20,229 nt of DNA from Clostridiales bacterium (GCA_012515925.1 JAAYXM010000178.1:1-20229), one strand, 5' to 3'; positions 6,386 through 14,759 are shown, numbered from the stretch's first letter. Numbers and translations are program-made. Notes: generated from the letters alone by a model not told the origin.

Positions 6386-8297
6386 TGTCTTGCAGTACTT
6401 TTTTTATAAATTCCTCAAGCTTCATTGTCCCGATATCCCCGCCCTGCCTGGCGCGCACGGCGACTTCCCCGGATTCCTGCTCCTTATCGCCCACGACCAG
6501 CATATACGGTATTTTTTCAAGCTGCGCCTCGCGGATTTTATATCCGATTTTCTCCGAGCGCAAATCAGTCTCGACCCTGACGCCCGACTCGAGAAGCCGG
6601 GCCTCGATATCTCGCGCGTAATCGTGCTGTCTGTCGGTAATCGGCAGGACTTTAACCTGCGTCGGCATAAGCCAGACCGGCAGAGCGCCGGCGTATTTCT
6701 CGAGCAGCAGCGCGAGGGTGCGCTCGTAACAGCCTATCGAGGTACGGTGCAGAACATACGGGTGCTTCTTTGACCCGTCCTTGTCGATATACTCCATTTC
6801 GAACCGCTCGGCCAGCAGGAAATCCACCTGTATTGTAATTAATGTATCTTCCTTGCCGTAAACGTTTTTTATCTGAATATCGAGCTTGGGGCCGTAAAAC
6901 GCGGCTTCGCCCGACGCCTCGGTATATTCGATGCCGGTATGGTCCAGAATATCACGCATACGGGTCTGGACTTCCTCCCACTGACCGGGCTCGCCGATAT
7001 ATTTCTCCCTGTCGTTTTCGTCCCATTTCGAAAAACGGTAGGTGACGTCCTCGTCAAGGCCCAGGGTTTTGAGCATAAACCGCGCCAGATCAAGCGCGTC
7101 GAAGAATTCCTTTTCAAGCTGCTCGGGTGTGCAGGCTATATGCCCCTCGGAAATCGTAAACTGTCGCAGCCGGATAAGCCCGTGCATCTCGCCCGACGCC
7201 TCGTTTCGAAACAGCGTCGAGGTTTCGTTATACCGAAGCGGCAGGTCGCGGTAGCTTCTCATGCGCGAAAGATACGCCTGGAACTGGAACGGGCATGTCA
7301 TGGGCCTGAGCGCAAAAACCTCGTCCTCCGACTCAGGGTCTCCCATTATGAACATACCTTCCCTGTAATGGTCCCAATGCCCGGATATTTTATATAACTC
7401 GCGTTTCGCGAAAAACGGCGTTTTCGTCAGCAGATAGCCGCGTTTCTGCTCCTCGTCCTCGACAAACCTCTGCAGAATCTGTATTACGCGCGCGCCCTTC
7501 GGCATGAGTATCGGAAGCCCCTGTCCGATATACTCGGAGGTCGTAAAATACTCAAGCTCGCGGCCGATTTTATTATGGTCGCGCTTTTTGGCCTCCTCCA
7601 CCGCGGCAAGATATTCGTCCAGCATGGACTGTTTCGGAAATGCCGTGCCGTAAATGCGTTTAAGCATTTTTTTGCTTGAATCCCCGCGCCAGTAAGCGCC
7701 GGTGCTTGATGTAAGTGCGAACGCCTTTACACGCCCGGTTGACGGAAGGTGCGGCCCCGCGCACAAATCCGTAAATTCGCCCTGCCGGTAGAAGGATATC
7801 GTTTCACCCTCGGGAAGCTCCGAAACAAGCTCGGTCTTATACGGTTCGTTTTTCAGAAACGCAAGCGCTTCCCCGCGCGTCATCGTAAACCTTTCGATTT
7901 TATGGTCTTCCTTGATAATCTTCTTCATTTCCCCGGAAATCCTGTCTAACGCCTCGGCGGTAAACGGTTCTTCGGTATCAAAGTCATAATAGAAGCCGTT
8001 ATCTATTGACGTACCAATCGCGAGCTTAACATCCGGATACAGCCTCTTTACCGCCTGCGCGAGTATATGCGAGGTCGTATGCCAGTAAGCTCTTCTGCCC
8101 TCGTCCGAATCAAACGTCAGAATCTCAAGCAATACGTCCTTATCGATTATACGGCTTAAATCGCATACCGCGCCGTCAACCTTCGCGGCAAGCGCGGCGC
8201 GCGCGAGTCCCGGGCTGATTTTTTCGGCGACGCCGAGACAATCGGTCGGATTATCAATCGATAATACGCTTCCGTCTTTTAATGTAATGCTTATCAT
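6369..8297 (-). CDS. thrS: Threonyl-tRNA synthetase
   Basis: Class II synthetase that charges tRNA-Thr and edits mis-charged Ser-tRNA-Thr. The product is 642 residues when started at the ATG at 8295-8297 (MISITLKDGS), preceded by GGAGG; the longer frame to 8357 runs back into the T-box terminator and is rejected. Domain order: TGS domain (first ~60 residues); editing domain with HTTSH and TDLCAGPHLP; catalytic core with MTCPF and GEMHGL (zinc Cys and His), motif 2 around RNETSTLFRNEASGEMHG, and motif 3 with LHRTSIGCYERTLALLLE (zinc His); C-terminal anticodon-binding domain (VKVLPI to about VLQDIE). All parts are present, so this is a full-length enzyme. Expression is controlled by the T-box leader upstream. 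Confidence 0.98.
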   Translation of the reverse strand: MISITLKDGSVLSIDNPTDCLGVAEKISPGLARAALAAKVDGAVCDLSRIIDKDVLLEILTFDSDEGRRAYWHTTSHILAQAVKRLYPDVKLAIGTSIDNGFYYDFDTEEPFTAEALDRISGEMKKIIKEDHKIERFTMTRGEALAFLKNEPYKTELVSELPEGETISFYRQGEFTDLCAGPHLPSTGRVKAFALTSSTGAYWRGDSSKKMLKRIYGTAFPKQSMLDEYLAAVEEAKKRDHNKIGRELEYFTTSEYIGQGLPILMPKGARVIQILQRFVEDEEQKRGYLLTKTPFFAKRELYKISGHWDHYREGMFIMGDPESEDEVFALRPMTCPFQFQAYLSRMRSYRDLPLRYNETSTLFRNEASGEMHGLIRLRQFTISEGHIACTPEQLEKEFFDALDLARFMLKTLGLDEDVTYRFSKWDENDREKYIGEPGQWEEVQTRMRDILDHTGIEYTEASGEAAFYGPKLDIQIKNVYGKEDTLITIQVDFLLAERFEMEYIDKDGSKKHPYVLHRTSIGCYERTLALLLEKYAGALPVWLMPTQVKVLPITDRQHDYARDIEARLLESGVRVETDLRSEKIGYKIREAQLEKIPYMLVVGDKEQESGEVAVRARQGGDIGTMKLEEFIKKVLQDIETKQ

Positions 8298-8314
8298 TTT
8301 GCTGCCTCCGTAAA

Positions 8315-8586
8315 ATAAACTAATCCCGCACCCCCGAAGAATCAGGGGTGCGGGCAACTATCCGCACGGTTCCACCCTGCTTGTAAAGCAAAATGCCTTA
8401 CCGCTCATATCCGCTTAACGCGCGGACACGTCCGCCCCTACACACTGAACACGCTTCGAAGCGGCGGCGAACGGATGGTAGAACAAATACCCGAAACGCG
8501 AATACCGTTTCAGCCTCGCGATATTCTCTCTGCTGCGCCCGATACCGGCATTTATTCGTTCCGTTCATAGCCTTTGAGTATAAATC
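8315..8586 (-). promoter_or_regulatory. T-box riboswitch (tRNA-Thr) for thrS
   Basis: Minus-strand leader that reads uncharged tRNA-Thr. The T-box core AGGGTGGAACCGTG is at 8365-8378; its UGGA bulge would pair with the tRNA acceptor end. The terminator is CCCGCACCCC (8325-8334) paired with GGGGTGCGGG (8345-8354), followed on the minus strand by a T-rich run. The stem I base is GAACGGA (8560-8566) with TCCGTTC (8469-8475). Directly next to its 3' side is the specifier ACC (8477-8479, minus strand), a Thr codon followed by A, as expected. An AGAGAG motif lies in stem I near 8525-8531. When tRNA-Thr is uncharged, antitermination allows thrS expression. Confidence 0.92.
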
Positions 8587-8614
8587 ATTATAGCACTTAT
8601 TATATAAATGTCAA
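8587..8614 (-). promoter_or_regulatory. Strong sigma-A promoter for the thrS T-box leader
   Basis: Minus strand: consensus TTGACA (8609-8614) and TATAAT (8587-8592), a 16-base spacer and an extended -10 (TGC before TATAAT). It is the best promoter in the window, placing the start near 8580, just ahead of stem I. Confidence 0.88.
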
Positions 8615-8640
8615 CAATATTTGTGTTACAAACGTTTCTT

Positions 8641-8668
8641 CCCGTCACACGGGGACAGGGATAGTGTC
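8641..8668. repeat. Small palindromes, REP-like fragment
   Basis: CCCGT-CAC-ACGGG (8641-8653) is followed by GACA-N7-TGTC (8654-8668), in the 62 bases between the divergent thrS and ATPase promoters. The CACGGGGACAGG wording resembles short palindromic repeats tied to REP-associated (Y1) transposases in many bacteria. This is recognition from memory and needs a genome search. Confidence 0.3.
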
Positions 8669-8676
8669 TAATTTCC

Positions 8677-8705
8677 TTGACGTTAAACAAAGATAATACT
8701 ATAAT
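8677..8705 (+). promoter_or_regulatory. Sigma-A promoter for the ATPase-CYTH-mnmG-rsmG unit
   Basis: TTGACG (8677-8682) and TATAAT (8700-8705) with a 17-base spacer. It is divergent from the thrS promoter. The predicted start near 8712 leaves a leader of about 85 bases before the ATG at 8797. Confidence 0.75.
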
Positions 8706-8796
8706 TGATTTAAATAATTTTCCTTAAAATAATAATCCGGTTTGTTATATATTCTTTACATTATACCCATTGTTATTGCGAAAGGCGCGAAAATAT

Positions 8797-11397
8797 ATGT
8801 ATCATAAGCTTTCGATATCGGATACCGCGGCTAACCTTGATGTTGACATAAAAACGGGTTTGTCGGAAAAAGACGCGGCCGAGCGCGGCGCCGGCGAGTT
8901 AAACGTGATTACCGGCGGCAAGCGCGACACGCTTATAAAACAGTTTTTACGGCAATTCAACGAACCCTTAATCTATATACTGCTCGCCGCTGCCGCGGTT
9001 TCGGCTGTTGTTCGCGAGTGGAAGGACTGCGCGGTTATACTCGCGATTCTTATATTAAACTCGACGATTGGCGTTATACAGGAGCGCAAAGCCGACCGCG
9101 CCCTCGAATCCTTAAAAAAGCTTACGACGACCCACGCGTTCGTGCGCCGCGGCGGCAAGGTTCGCGAAATCGACGCGGACGGACTTGCGGTGGGCGATGT
9201 CGTGCTGCTTGAAGCCGGGCGAATCGTACCCGCGGATATGCGCCTGACTTTAACCTCGAGTCTTACCGTAAACGAATCCGCGCTGACAGGCGAATCCGTC
9301 GCGGTTTTAAAGGATGAAAGCTTTAAAGCCCCGTCGGACATCCCGCTCGGCGACAGGATAAACATGGCGTTTCAGGGTACAATCGTTACGGGCGGGCGCG
9401 GCGAAGGCGTTGTGGTCGCTACCGGCATGTCCACCGAGGTGGGCAGAATCGCCGAAATGCTGAACGAACAGGATACGGGGAAAACCCCACTTCAGAAAAG
9501 AATGGGCAAGCTTGGAAAGCAGCTGGGCATCGCGGCTTGCGCGGCTTGCGCGCTTTTGTTTCTGACGGGGCTTTTACAGAGGAGAGACCCGTTTGAACTG
9601 CTTCTGACCGCGATATCCCTCGCGGTCGCGATTATTCCCGAAGGGCTGACCGCGATAGTGACGGTTGTATTGGCCATCGGCGTTACGCGAATGGTTTCAC
9701 GAAACGCAATCGTTCGCCGTCTGCCCGCCGTGGAAACTCTCGGCTCGGTCACGGTTATATGCACGGACAAGACGGGCACGCTCACGCAGAATAAAATGAC
9801 GGTCGTGTCGGTTTTTGAAAACGGCGATTTGTTCGATTTATCCGCCGCCGGCGTTAAAACGCAGGTGAGTCTGCCGCTGCTTTCCGCGGCGGCATTATGC
9901 TGCGACGCGAGTATAACCGACGACGCGAGAATCGGCGACCCGACCGAGCTCGCGCTTCTTGATTTCGCTATGGCGCACGGTATGGATAAGCGTAATCTTG
10001 AACGGGAATTTCCGAGGATAGCCGAAATAGGGTTCGACTCGCGGCGCAAGATGATGACGACGCTGCACCGAGCCGAAAACACGACGGTTTCGTACACAAA
10101 GGGCGCGCCGGATGTGCTGCTCTCCCGAAGCGGTTATATCTGGGAAAACGGAAGTATCCAAAAGCTTGACGACGAAAAACGCGACGTTATCCGCGCCTGT
10201 CTCGAGAGTATGTCCGAAAAATCCCTCAGGGTTCTCGCTTTCGCGATGAGAAGCGGGGATGGCTCCCCCCGTGAGGAAAACCTTATATTCATTGGCCTTT
10301 GCGGCATGATGGACCCTCCGCGCGAGGAGGCTGTAAGCGCGGTCAAAACCTGCCATGACGCGGGTATCCGCGTAATCATGATTACGGGCGACCACAAGGC
10401 CACGGCCGCGGCAATCGGCATGCGGGTCGGAATTATCGCGTCGCCCGATCAGGTAATCTCGGGCGAGGAGCTTGACAGGCTCGGCGATGACGAGTTTTTG
10501 GAAGCGTCGGACAGGATTCTGATATACGCGCGCGTCAATCCCGCGCATAAGCTTCGGATAGTCAAGGCTTTGAAAAGCCGGAACAACGTCGTATCAATGA
10601 CCGGCGACGGCGTGAACGACGCGCCCTCGCTCAAAGCCGCGGATATCGGCGTGGCGATGGGCAAAACGGGCACCGACGCGGCTAAGGAAGCGTCCGACCT
10701 TATTCTGACGGACGATAATTTTCAAACGATAGCCCACGCGGTGGAGGACGGACGCAACATCTACGAGAACATAAAAAAATCGATATACTTCCTGCTTTCC
10801 GCAAACGCGGGCGAGCTTATGACGATTTTTACCGCGGTCCTGCTTGGCTGGAAATCCCCGCTCGCGCCGCTTCACATTCTCTGGATTAACCTTATAACCG
10901 ATTCCCTGCCCGCGCTCGCGCTCGGCACAGACCCGCCAAGCCCCGACGTTATGAAGGAAAAACCGAGAAGCCCGTCCGAGAGCTTTTTCGCAAACCGCGG
11001 TTTGCTCAGAATACTTGTTTACGGCGTGGTTTTCGCCGCCGTAACTCTTACGGTGTTCAGGCTGACCTTAAATTCCACGGGCAGCATTGAAATCGCGCGG
11101 ACATACGCGTTTCTGACGCTCGCGACAAGTCAGCTTTTTTACGCGTTCGGTATTCGCGCGGGTAAAAAATCATTGTTTAAAACAAGCCTGTTTTCAAACA
11201 AGCTCATGATAGCCGCGTTCTCGGGCGGGGTATTGCTTCAGGTCGCGGCGGTATACCTGCCGTTTTTATCCGGGCTTTTTAAAACACTGCCCGTCGATAC
11301 GTCCGGGTGGCTTCTTATTATCCCGCTCGCGGCGGTGCCGCTTGTATTTCACGAGCTTGAAGTCCTTTTTATAAAAAGAGGTGCGGCAAATGGGTAA
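8797..11397 (+). CDS. Calcium-transporting P-type ATPase (P2A, SERCA/YloB-like)
   Basis: Membrane pump that exports Ca2+ using ATP. The product is 866 residues from ATG at 8797 (MYHKLSISDTAANLDV); an upstream in-frame TTG at 8770 would add nine unlikely residues. Actuator motif TGES (E166), phosphorylation loop CTDKTGTLT (D324) and hinge MTGDGVNDAP (601-610) are intact. Ion-site residues can be placed on SERCA: PEGL in M4 (E282 = E309), SANAGE in M5 (N670 = N768, E673 = E771) and NLITD in M6 (N698, T701, D702 = N796, T799, D800). The M8 glutamate (E908) is replaced by Q779. A lone Ca2+ per cycle or altered affinity is possible. The ribosome binding site is weak. The last 8 bases overlap the next gene. 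Confidence 0.93.
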   Translation: MYHKLSISDTAANLDVDIKTGLSEKDAAERGAGELNVITGGKRDTLIKQFLRQFNEPLIYILLAAAAVSAVVREWKDCAVILAILILNSTIGVIQERKADRALESLKKLTTTHAFVRRGGKVREIDADGLAVGDVVLLEAGRIVPADMRLTLTSSLTVNESALTGESVAVLKDESFKAPSDIPLGDRINMAFQGTIVTGGRGEGVVVATGMSTEVGRIAEMLNEQDTGKTPLQKRMGKLGKQLGIAACAACALLFLTGLLQRRDPFELLLTAISLAVAIIPEGLTAIVTVVLAIGVTRMVSRNAIVRRLPAVETLGSVTVICTDKTGTLTQNKMTVVSVFENGDLFDLSAAGVKTQVSLPLLSAAALCCDASITDDARIGDPTELALLDFAMAHGMDKRNLEREFPRIAEIGFDSRRKMMTTLHRAENTTVSYTKGAPDVLLSRSGYIWENGSIQKLDDEKRDVIRACLESMSEKSLRVLAFAMRSGDGSPREENLIFIGLCGMMDPPREEAVSAVKTCHDAGIRVIMITGDHKATAAAIGMRVGIIASPDQVISGEELDRLGDDEFLEASDRILIYARVNPAHKLRIVKALKSRNNVVSMTGDGVNDAPSLKAADIGVAMGKTGTDAAKEASDLILTDDNFQTIAHAVEDGRNIYENIKKSIYFLLSANAGELMTIFTAVLLGWKSPLAPLHILWINLITDSLPALALGTDPPSPDVMKEKPRSPSESFFANRGLLRILVYGVVFAAVTLTVFRLTLNSTGSIEIARTYAFLTLATSQLFYAFGIRAGKKSLFKTSLFSNKLMIAAFSGGVLLQVAAVYLPFLSGLFKTLPVDTSGWLLIIPLAAVPLVFHELEVLFIKRGAANG

Positions 11398-11998
11398 GGA
11401 AATCGAACTCAAATACGCAATAATCGAGCCGTTAAGCCCGGAGACGCTTTTCGGCCTGCCCGAAATATCCCGGTATATTTCGGAAAAGCCGGTTTGTACG
11501 AATATGCTCTCGATATACTATGACACGTCCTACGGGCTGCTCGCAAAATACGGCGGCTCGCTTCGCTTAAGGCGCGAAAACGAAGCCTCCGTCGTGACGT
11601 TTAAATCGGGACGCAGGGTGTCCGGCGCACTTTCGCAAAAAAACGAATGGCAGGTAAACGCGCCTTCCTTATCCTCCGGCATTCCGCTTCTTATAGACGC
11701 GGGCGCGCCGCGCGATATTCTTGAAACAATACTTGTATCCGGGGCTTGCGAGCTTGCCCGGGTCGAGTTTACGCGCTATGCCGCGAAGCTTTGTGTTGAC
11801 GAGAGCCTGATATTCGAGCTCTGCCATGATACGGGCTTTTTTATAAAAAGCAATAAAAAGAAGGGGTTTTCCGAAATCGAGCTTGAACTGATACGCGGAG
11901 ACGTTAAAAAGCTCATGCAATTCGGCGCGCTGCTTGAGCAAACGCTTATAATCAAACCCGAACAAAAATCCAAGCTTGCGAGGGCTATCAGCATTTGA
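11390..11998 (+). CDS. CYTH-domain protein, likely inorganic triphosphatase
   Basis: CYTH (triphosphate tunnel) enzymes bind a triphosphate in a beta-barrel with a divalent metal. Bacterial members usually hydrolyse inorganic triphosphate, and some make cAMP or thiamine triphosphate. The product is 202 residues, a single domain. The signature ExExK is present as EIELK (4-8), followed by LRLRRE, VTFKSG, ARVEFTRY and EIELELI, giving the alternating acid and base residues that line the tunnel. There is no CHAD domain. The start is the ATG at 11390, preceded by AGAGGTG. It overlaps the ATPase stop by 8 bases, so translational coupling to the calcium pump is likely. The exact substrate cannot be read from the sequence. 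Confidence 0.82.
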   Translation: MGKEIELKYAIIEPLSPETLFGLPEISRYISEKPVCTNMLSIYYDTSYGLLAKYGGSLRLRRENEASVVTFKSGRRVSGALSQKNEWQVNAPSLSSGIPLLIDAGAPRDILETILVSGACELARVEFTRYAAKLCVDESLIFELCHDTGFFIKSNKKKGFSEIELELIRGDVKKLMQFGALLEQTLIIKPEQKSKLARAISI

Positions 11999-12000
11999 GT

Positions 12001-12035
12001 TTTTTCTTCTCCTCCCCCGAGGGAGGAAGAAGAAA
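12001..12035. repeat. Pyrimidine/purine palindrome A
   Basis: TTTCTTCTCCTCCC (12003-12016) pairs with GGGAGGAAGAAGAAA (12021-12035) with one bulged base. It lies between the CYTH stop and the mnmG ribosome binding site. A related palindrome follows rsmG (14663-14695). It could be a weak terminator or stability hairpin, or a member of a small intergenic repeat family. Confidence 0.55.
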
Positions 12036-12062
12036 TCATTCTTTTTACAAGGAGTTATATAT

Positions 12063-13931
12063 ATGGCGCAGTATACCGCGGGAGCATACGATATAGCCGT
12101 AATCGGCGCGGGACACGCCGGGATAGAGGCCGCGCTCGCCGCGGCAAGGCTCGGCGCTAAAACCGTATGCTTTGCGATAAATATAGACGTTGTGGGAAAC
12201 ATGCCTTGCAACCCGTCAATCGGCGGCACGGCAAAAGGTCATCTTGTGCGCGAGATTGACGCGCTGGGCGGCGAGATGGCGCGCGCGGCGGACGAAACCT
12301 GCATACAGTTTCGAATGTTAAACCGCGGCAAGGGCCCGGCGGTGCACTCGCTCCGCGCACAGGCGGACAGGCGCTTATACCAGGCGCGCATGAAGCACGC
12401 GCTCGAAACGCAGGAAAACCTGGACTTAAAGCAGGCGGAAATAGTCGAAATCGGCATTGATAACGGGCGCGTATGCTCTGTCACGACGGCGTTGGGCGCA
12501 AAGTACCGCGCGCGCGCGGCGATAATCTGCACGGGCACGTACCTTCGCGGGAAAGTAATCATCGGCGAAACAAGCTTTGAAAGCGGTCCCGACGGGCTGT
12601 TTCCGTCAAACAGGCTGTTTGACTCCCTGAAAAAGGCCGGCCTTCCGCTTATGAGGTTTAAAACGGGCACGCCGCCGCGCATAAACGCGCGAACGATTGA
12701 CTTTAACAGAATGGAGCCCCAGCCCGGCGACGAGGATATCCCGCCGTTTTCGTTTGAGACGATATCGACGCCCGAAAGCCGCGTTATGTGCCATCTTACC
12801 TATACCAACGAAAAAACCCATGAAATAATACGCAAAAACCTGCACAGGTCCCCGCTGTACTCGGGCAAAATCGAGGGCATCGGCCCGCGCTACTGCCCGT
12901 CAATCGAGGATAAAATCGTCAAATTCCCTGACAAGGAGAGACACCAGCTTTTTATCGAGCCCATGGGGCTTAACACCGAAGAGATGTATATTCAGGGCTT
13001 GTCCTCATCCCTGCCTGAGGATGTCCAGCTTGAGATAATCCGCTCGATAGCGGGCCTTGAGCGCGCCGAGGTGATGCGCCCGGCCTACGCGATAGAATAC
13101 GACTGTATCGACCCGCTTGCCTTAAAGCCCACGCTTGAAATAATGGCCGTGGAGAACCTTTACGGCGCGGGGCAGTTTAACGGCACCTCGGGCTATGAGG
13201 AGGCGGCGGCCCAGGGGTTAATCGCGGGCATTAACGCGGCGCTTAAGCTTTCCGGCAAGCCGCCGCTGATACTTGACCGCAGCCAGGCATATATCGGCAC
13301 GCTTATAGACGACCTTGTCACAAAGGGCACGAACGAGCCCTACCGCATGATGACCTCGCGCTCGGAATACCGGCTTTATTTAAGGCAGGACAACGCGGAT
13401 TTGCGCCTTACGCCCATAGGATACGAAACAGGGCTTATCTCCGATGACAGATATAAGCGGTTTTTAAAGAAACGCGATGAAATCGAAACCGAGCTTCGCC
13501 GCGTGCAGAAAACGGTTGTCCCGCCGTCGGAGGCGCTAAACGCCTTATTAACAAGCCTCGGTACCGCGCCGGTAGGCACCGGCGTCACTCTCGCGGATTT
13601 AATCCGCCGCCCCCAGCTGAGCTACGCGAGCCTTGAAGTATTTGACCCGACACGCCCGGCTTTGGATGAAAGCGTCGCGGAGCAGGTGGAAATCACGCTC
13701 AAATACGAGGGCTATATCAAAAAGCAGCTTGATAAAATCGCGCAGTTTAAAAAGCTCGAAACCCGTCTGCTCCCCGAAAACACAGATTATATGACAATTC
13801 CGGGACTCCGAAACGAGGCGCGGCAAAAGCTCTCGTCAATCCGTCCCGTGTCCGTCGGACAAGCCTCGCGAATTTCGGGCGTCAGCCCCGCGGATATAAC
13901 CGCGCTGCTTATGTATCTGAATATCGACTGA
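12063..13931 (+). CDS. mnmG: tRNA uridine-5-carboxymethylaminomethyl modification enzyme MnmG (GidA)
   Basis: FAD enzyme that, with MnmE, installs the carboxymethylaminomethyl group on wobble U34 of certain tRNAs. The product is 622 residues, the family's normal length. FAD-binding GAGHAG is at 15-20. CNPSIGGTAKGHLVREIDAL and RMLNRGKGPAVHSLRAQADR are family signatures, GTSGYEEAAAQGLIAGINAA is the second conserved FAD-site block, and the C-terminal helical tail (PGLRNEARQKL to GVSPADITALLMYL) is complete. The start is the ATG at 12063, 8 bases after AAGGAG; the frame open to 11976 would run through the palindrome and is not used. The partner gene mnmE is not upstream, unlike many near-origin clusters. 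rsmG follows after 14 bases. Confidence 0.98.
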   Translation: MAQYTAGAYDIAVIGAGHAGIEAALAAARLGAKTVCFAINIDVVGNMPCNPSIGGTAKGHLVREIDALGGEMARAADETCIQFRMLNRGKGPAVHSLRAQADRRLYQARMKHALETQENLDLKQAEIVEIGIDNGRVCSVTTALGAKYRARAAIICTGTYLRGKVIIGETSFESGPDGLFPSNRLFDSLKKAGLPLMRFKTGTPPRINARTIDFNRMEPQPGDEDIPPFSFETISTPESRVMCHLTYTNEKTHEIIRKNLHRSPLYSGKIEGIGPRYCPSIEDKIVKFPDKERHQLFIEPMGLNTEEMYIQGLSSSLPEDVQLEIIRSIAGLERAEVMRPAYAIEYDCIDPLALKPTLEIMAVENLYGAGQFNGTSGYEEAAAQGLIAGINAALKLSGKPPLILDRSQAYIGTLIDDLVTKGTNEPYRMMTSRSEYRLYLRQDNADLRLTPIGYETGLISDDRYKRFLKKRDEIETELRRVQKTVVPPSEALNALLTSLGTAPVGTGVTLADLIRRPQLSYASLEVFDPTRPALDESVAEQVEITLKYEGYIKKQLDKIAQFKKLETRLLPENTDYMTIPGLRNEARQKLSSIRPVSVGQASRISGVSPADITALLMYLNID

Positions 13932-13945
13932 AAGAGGATAAACGC

Positions 13946-14653
13946 TTGAATAAACTATTGATTGACGCGTTCGAAAAACTCAATATTCCGGCCGACGACA
14001 TGAAAATATCGCGGTTTAAGGCCTACTGCGATTTTTTGCTCGAAAAAAACCGCGTAACTAACTTAACCGCGATAGACGAACCGACGCAGGTTTATATAAG
14101 GCATTTTATAGATTCGGTAAGCCTTCTTTCGCTTTATGATTTCAAGAACAAAAGCATGATAGATATAGGCAGCGGTGCGGGCTTTCCCGGCCTTGCGCTG
14201 AAAATCGCCGAGCCGTCTCTGAAAATCACGCTGCTTGACAGCAACGGCAGGAAGGTCGAGTTTTTACGCGAAGTCTGCGGGCTTTTAGGTTTGGCGGATG
14301 TGACCTGCGTTCAGGCGCGAGCGGAGGAGCTCGCGCGGGAGCCCGGCTTTCGCGAGGGCTATGATATCGCGGCGGCGCGGGCGGTGGCGGAGCTTTCGGC
14401 TTTATGCGAGCTTGCTTTGCCGTTTGTATCGCCGGGCGGCGTGTTTTTCGCGATGAAGGCTTTCGACTCACTTGACGAGATAAACCGCGCGCAAAACGCA
14501 ATCGAAAAGCTCGGCGGGAGGCTTTTAGGGAAAAAAGACTATACGCTTTTCGCCACAGACCGGCAAAACAGCGCGGTAATAATAGAAAAAGCAACGGCGA
14601 CGCCCGGTATCTACCCGCGGAAATTCGCGAAAATCAAGAAAACCCCGTTATGA
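13946..14653 (+). CDS. rsmG: 16S rRNA (guanine-N7)-methyltransferase RsmG (GidB)
   Basis: SAM-dependent enzyme that forms m7G527 in the 530 loop of 16S rRNA; loss gives low-level streptomycin resistance in several bacteria. The product is 235 residues. The SAM-binding motif I is MIDIGSGAGFPGLALKIAEP, followed by ITLLDSNGRKVEFLREV, then AARAVAELSALCELALPFV and PGGVFFAMKA, all typical of RsmG. The start is TTG at 13946, 8 bases after GAGG; it gives the expected N-terminus MNKLLIDAFEKLNI. It sits 14 bases after mnmG, and the pair ends at the strong terminator at 14718. Confidence 0.97.
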   Translation: MNKLLIDAFEKLNIPADDMKISRFKAYCDFLLEKNRVTNLTAIDEPTQVYIRHFIDSVSLLSLYDFKNKSMIDIGSGAGFPGLALKIAEPSLKITLLDSNGRKVEFLREVCGLLGLADVTCVQARAEELAREPGFREGYDIAAARAVAELSALCELALPFVSPGGVFFAMKAFDSLDEINRAQNAIEKLGGRLLGKKDYTLFATDRQNSAVIIEKATATPGIYPRKFAKIKKTPL

Positions 14654-14662
14654 ATTAAACAG

Positions 14663-14695
14663 TTTTCCTCCTCCCCCTTAGGGTGAGAAGGAAAA
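14663..14695. repeat. Pyrimidine/purine palindrome B
   Basis: TTTTCCTCCTCCCCC (14663-14677) pairs imperfectly (two mismatches) with GGGTGAGAAGGAAAA (14681-14695), 9 bases after the rsmG stop. It shares the TTYCTYCTCC-CCC / GGG-purine layout of palindrome A after the CYTH gene. Confidence 0.5.
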
Positions 14696-14717
14696 GCGAC
14701 AATTAATCATGATAATA

Positions 14718-14759
14718 GCGGGCCGCCCCCCGGTGTCGCGGGGGGCGGCCCGCCTTTTT
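14718..14759 (+). terminator. Strong intrinsic terminator after rsmG
   Basis: GCGGGCCGCCCCCC (14718-14731) pairs with GGGGGGCGGCCCGC (14740-14753), 14 perfect pairs with an 8-base loop, then CTTTTTC. It ends the ATPase-CYTH-mnmG-rsmG unit and may also stop the convergent amidase transcript. Confidence 0.92.

Noticed and set aside
8298..8357. N-terminal extension of ThrRS
   Set aside because: It would be encoded by the T-box terminator; the ATG at 8295-8297 with GGAGG gives the standard TGS-domain start.
14226..14594. Minus-strand 122-codon frame opposite rsmG
   Set aside because: Arg/Pro/Ala-rich shadow of a clearly conserved gene, with no ribosome binding site.
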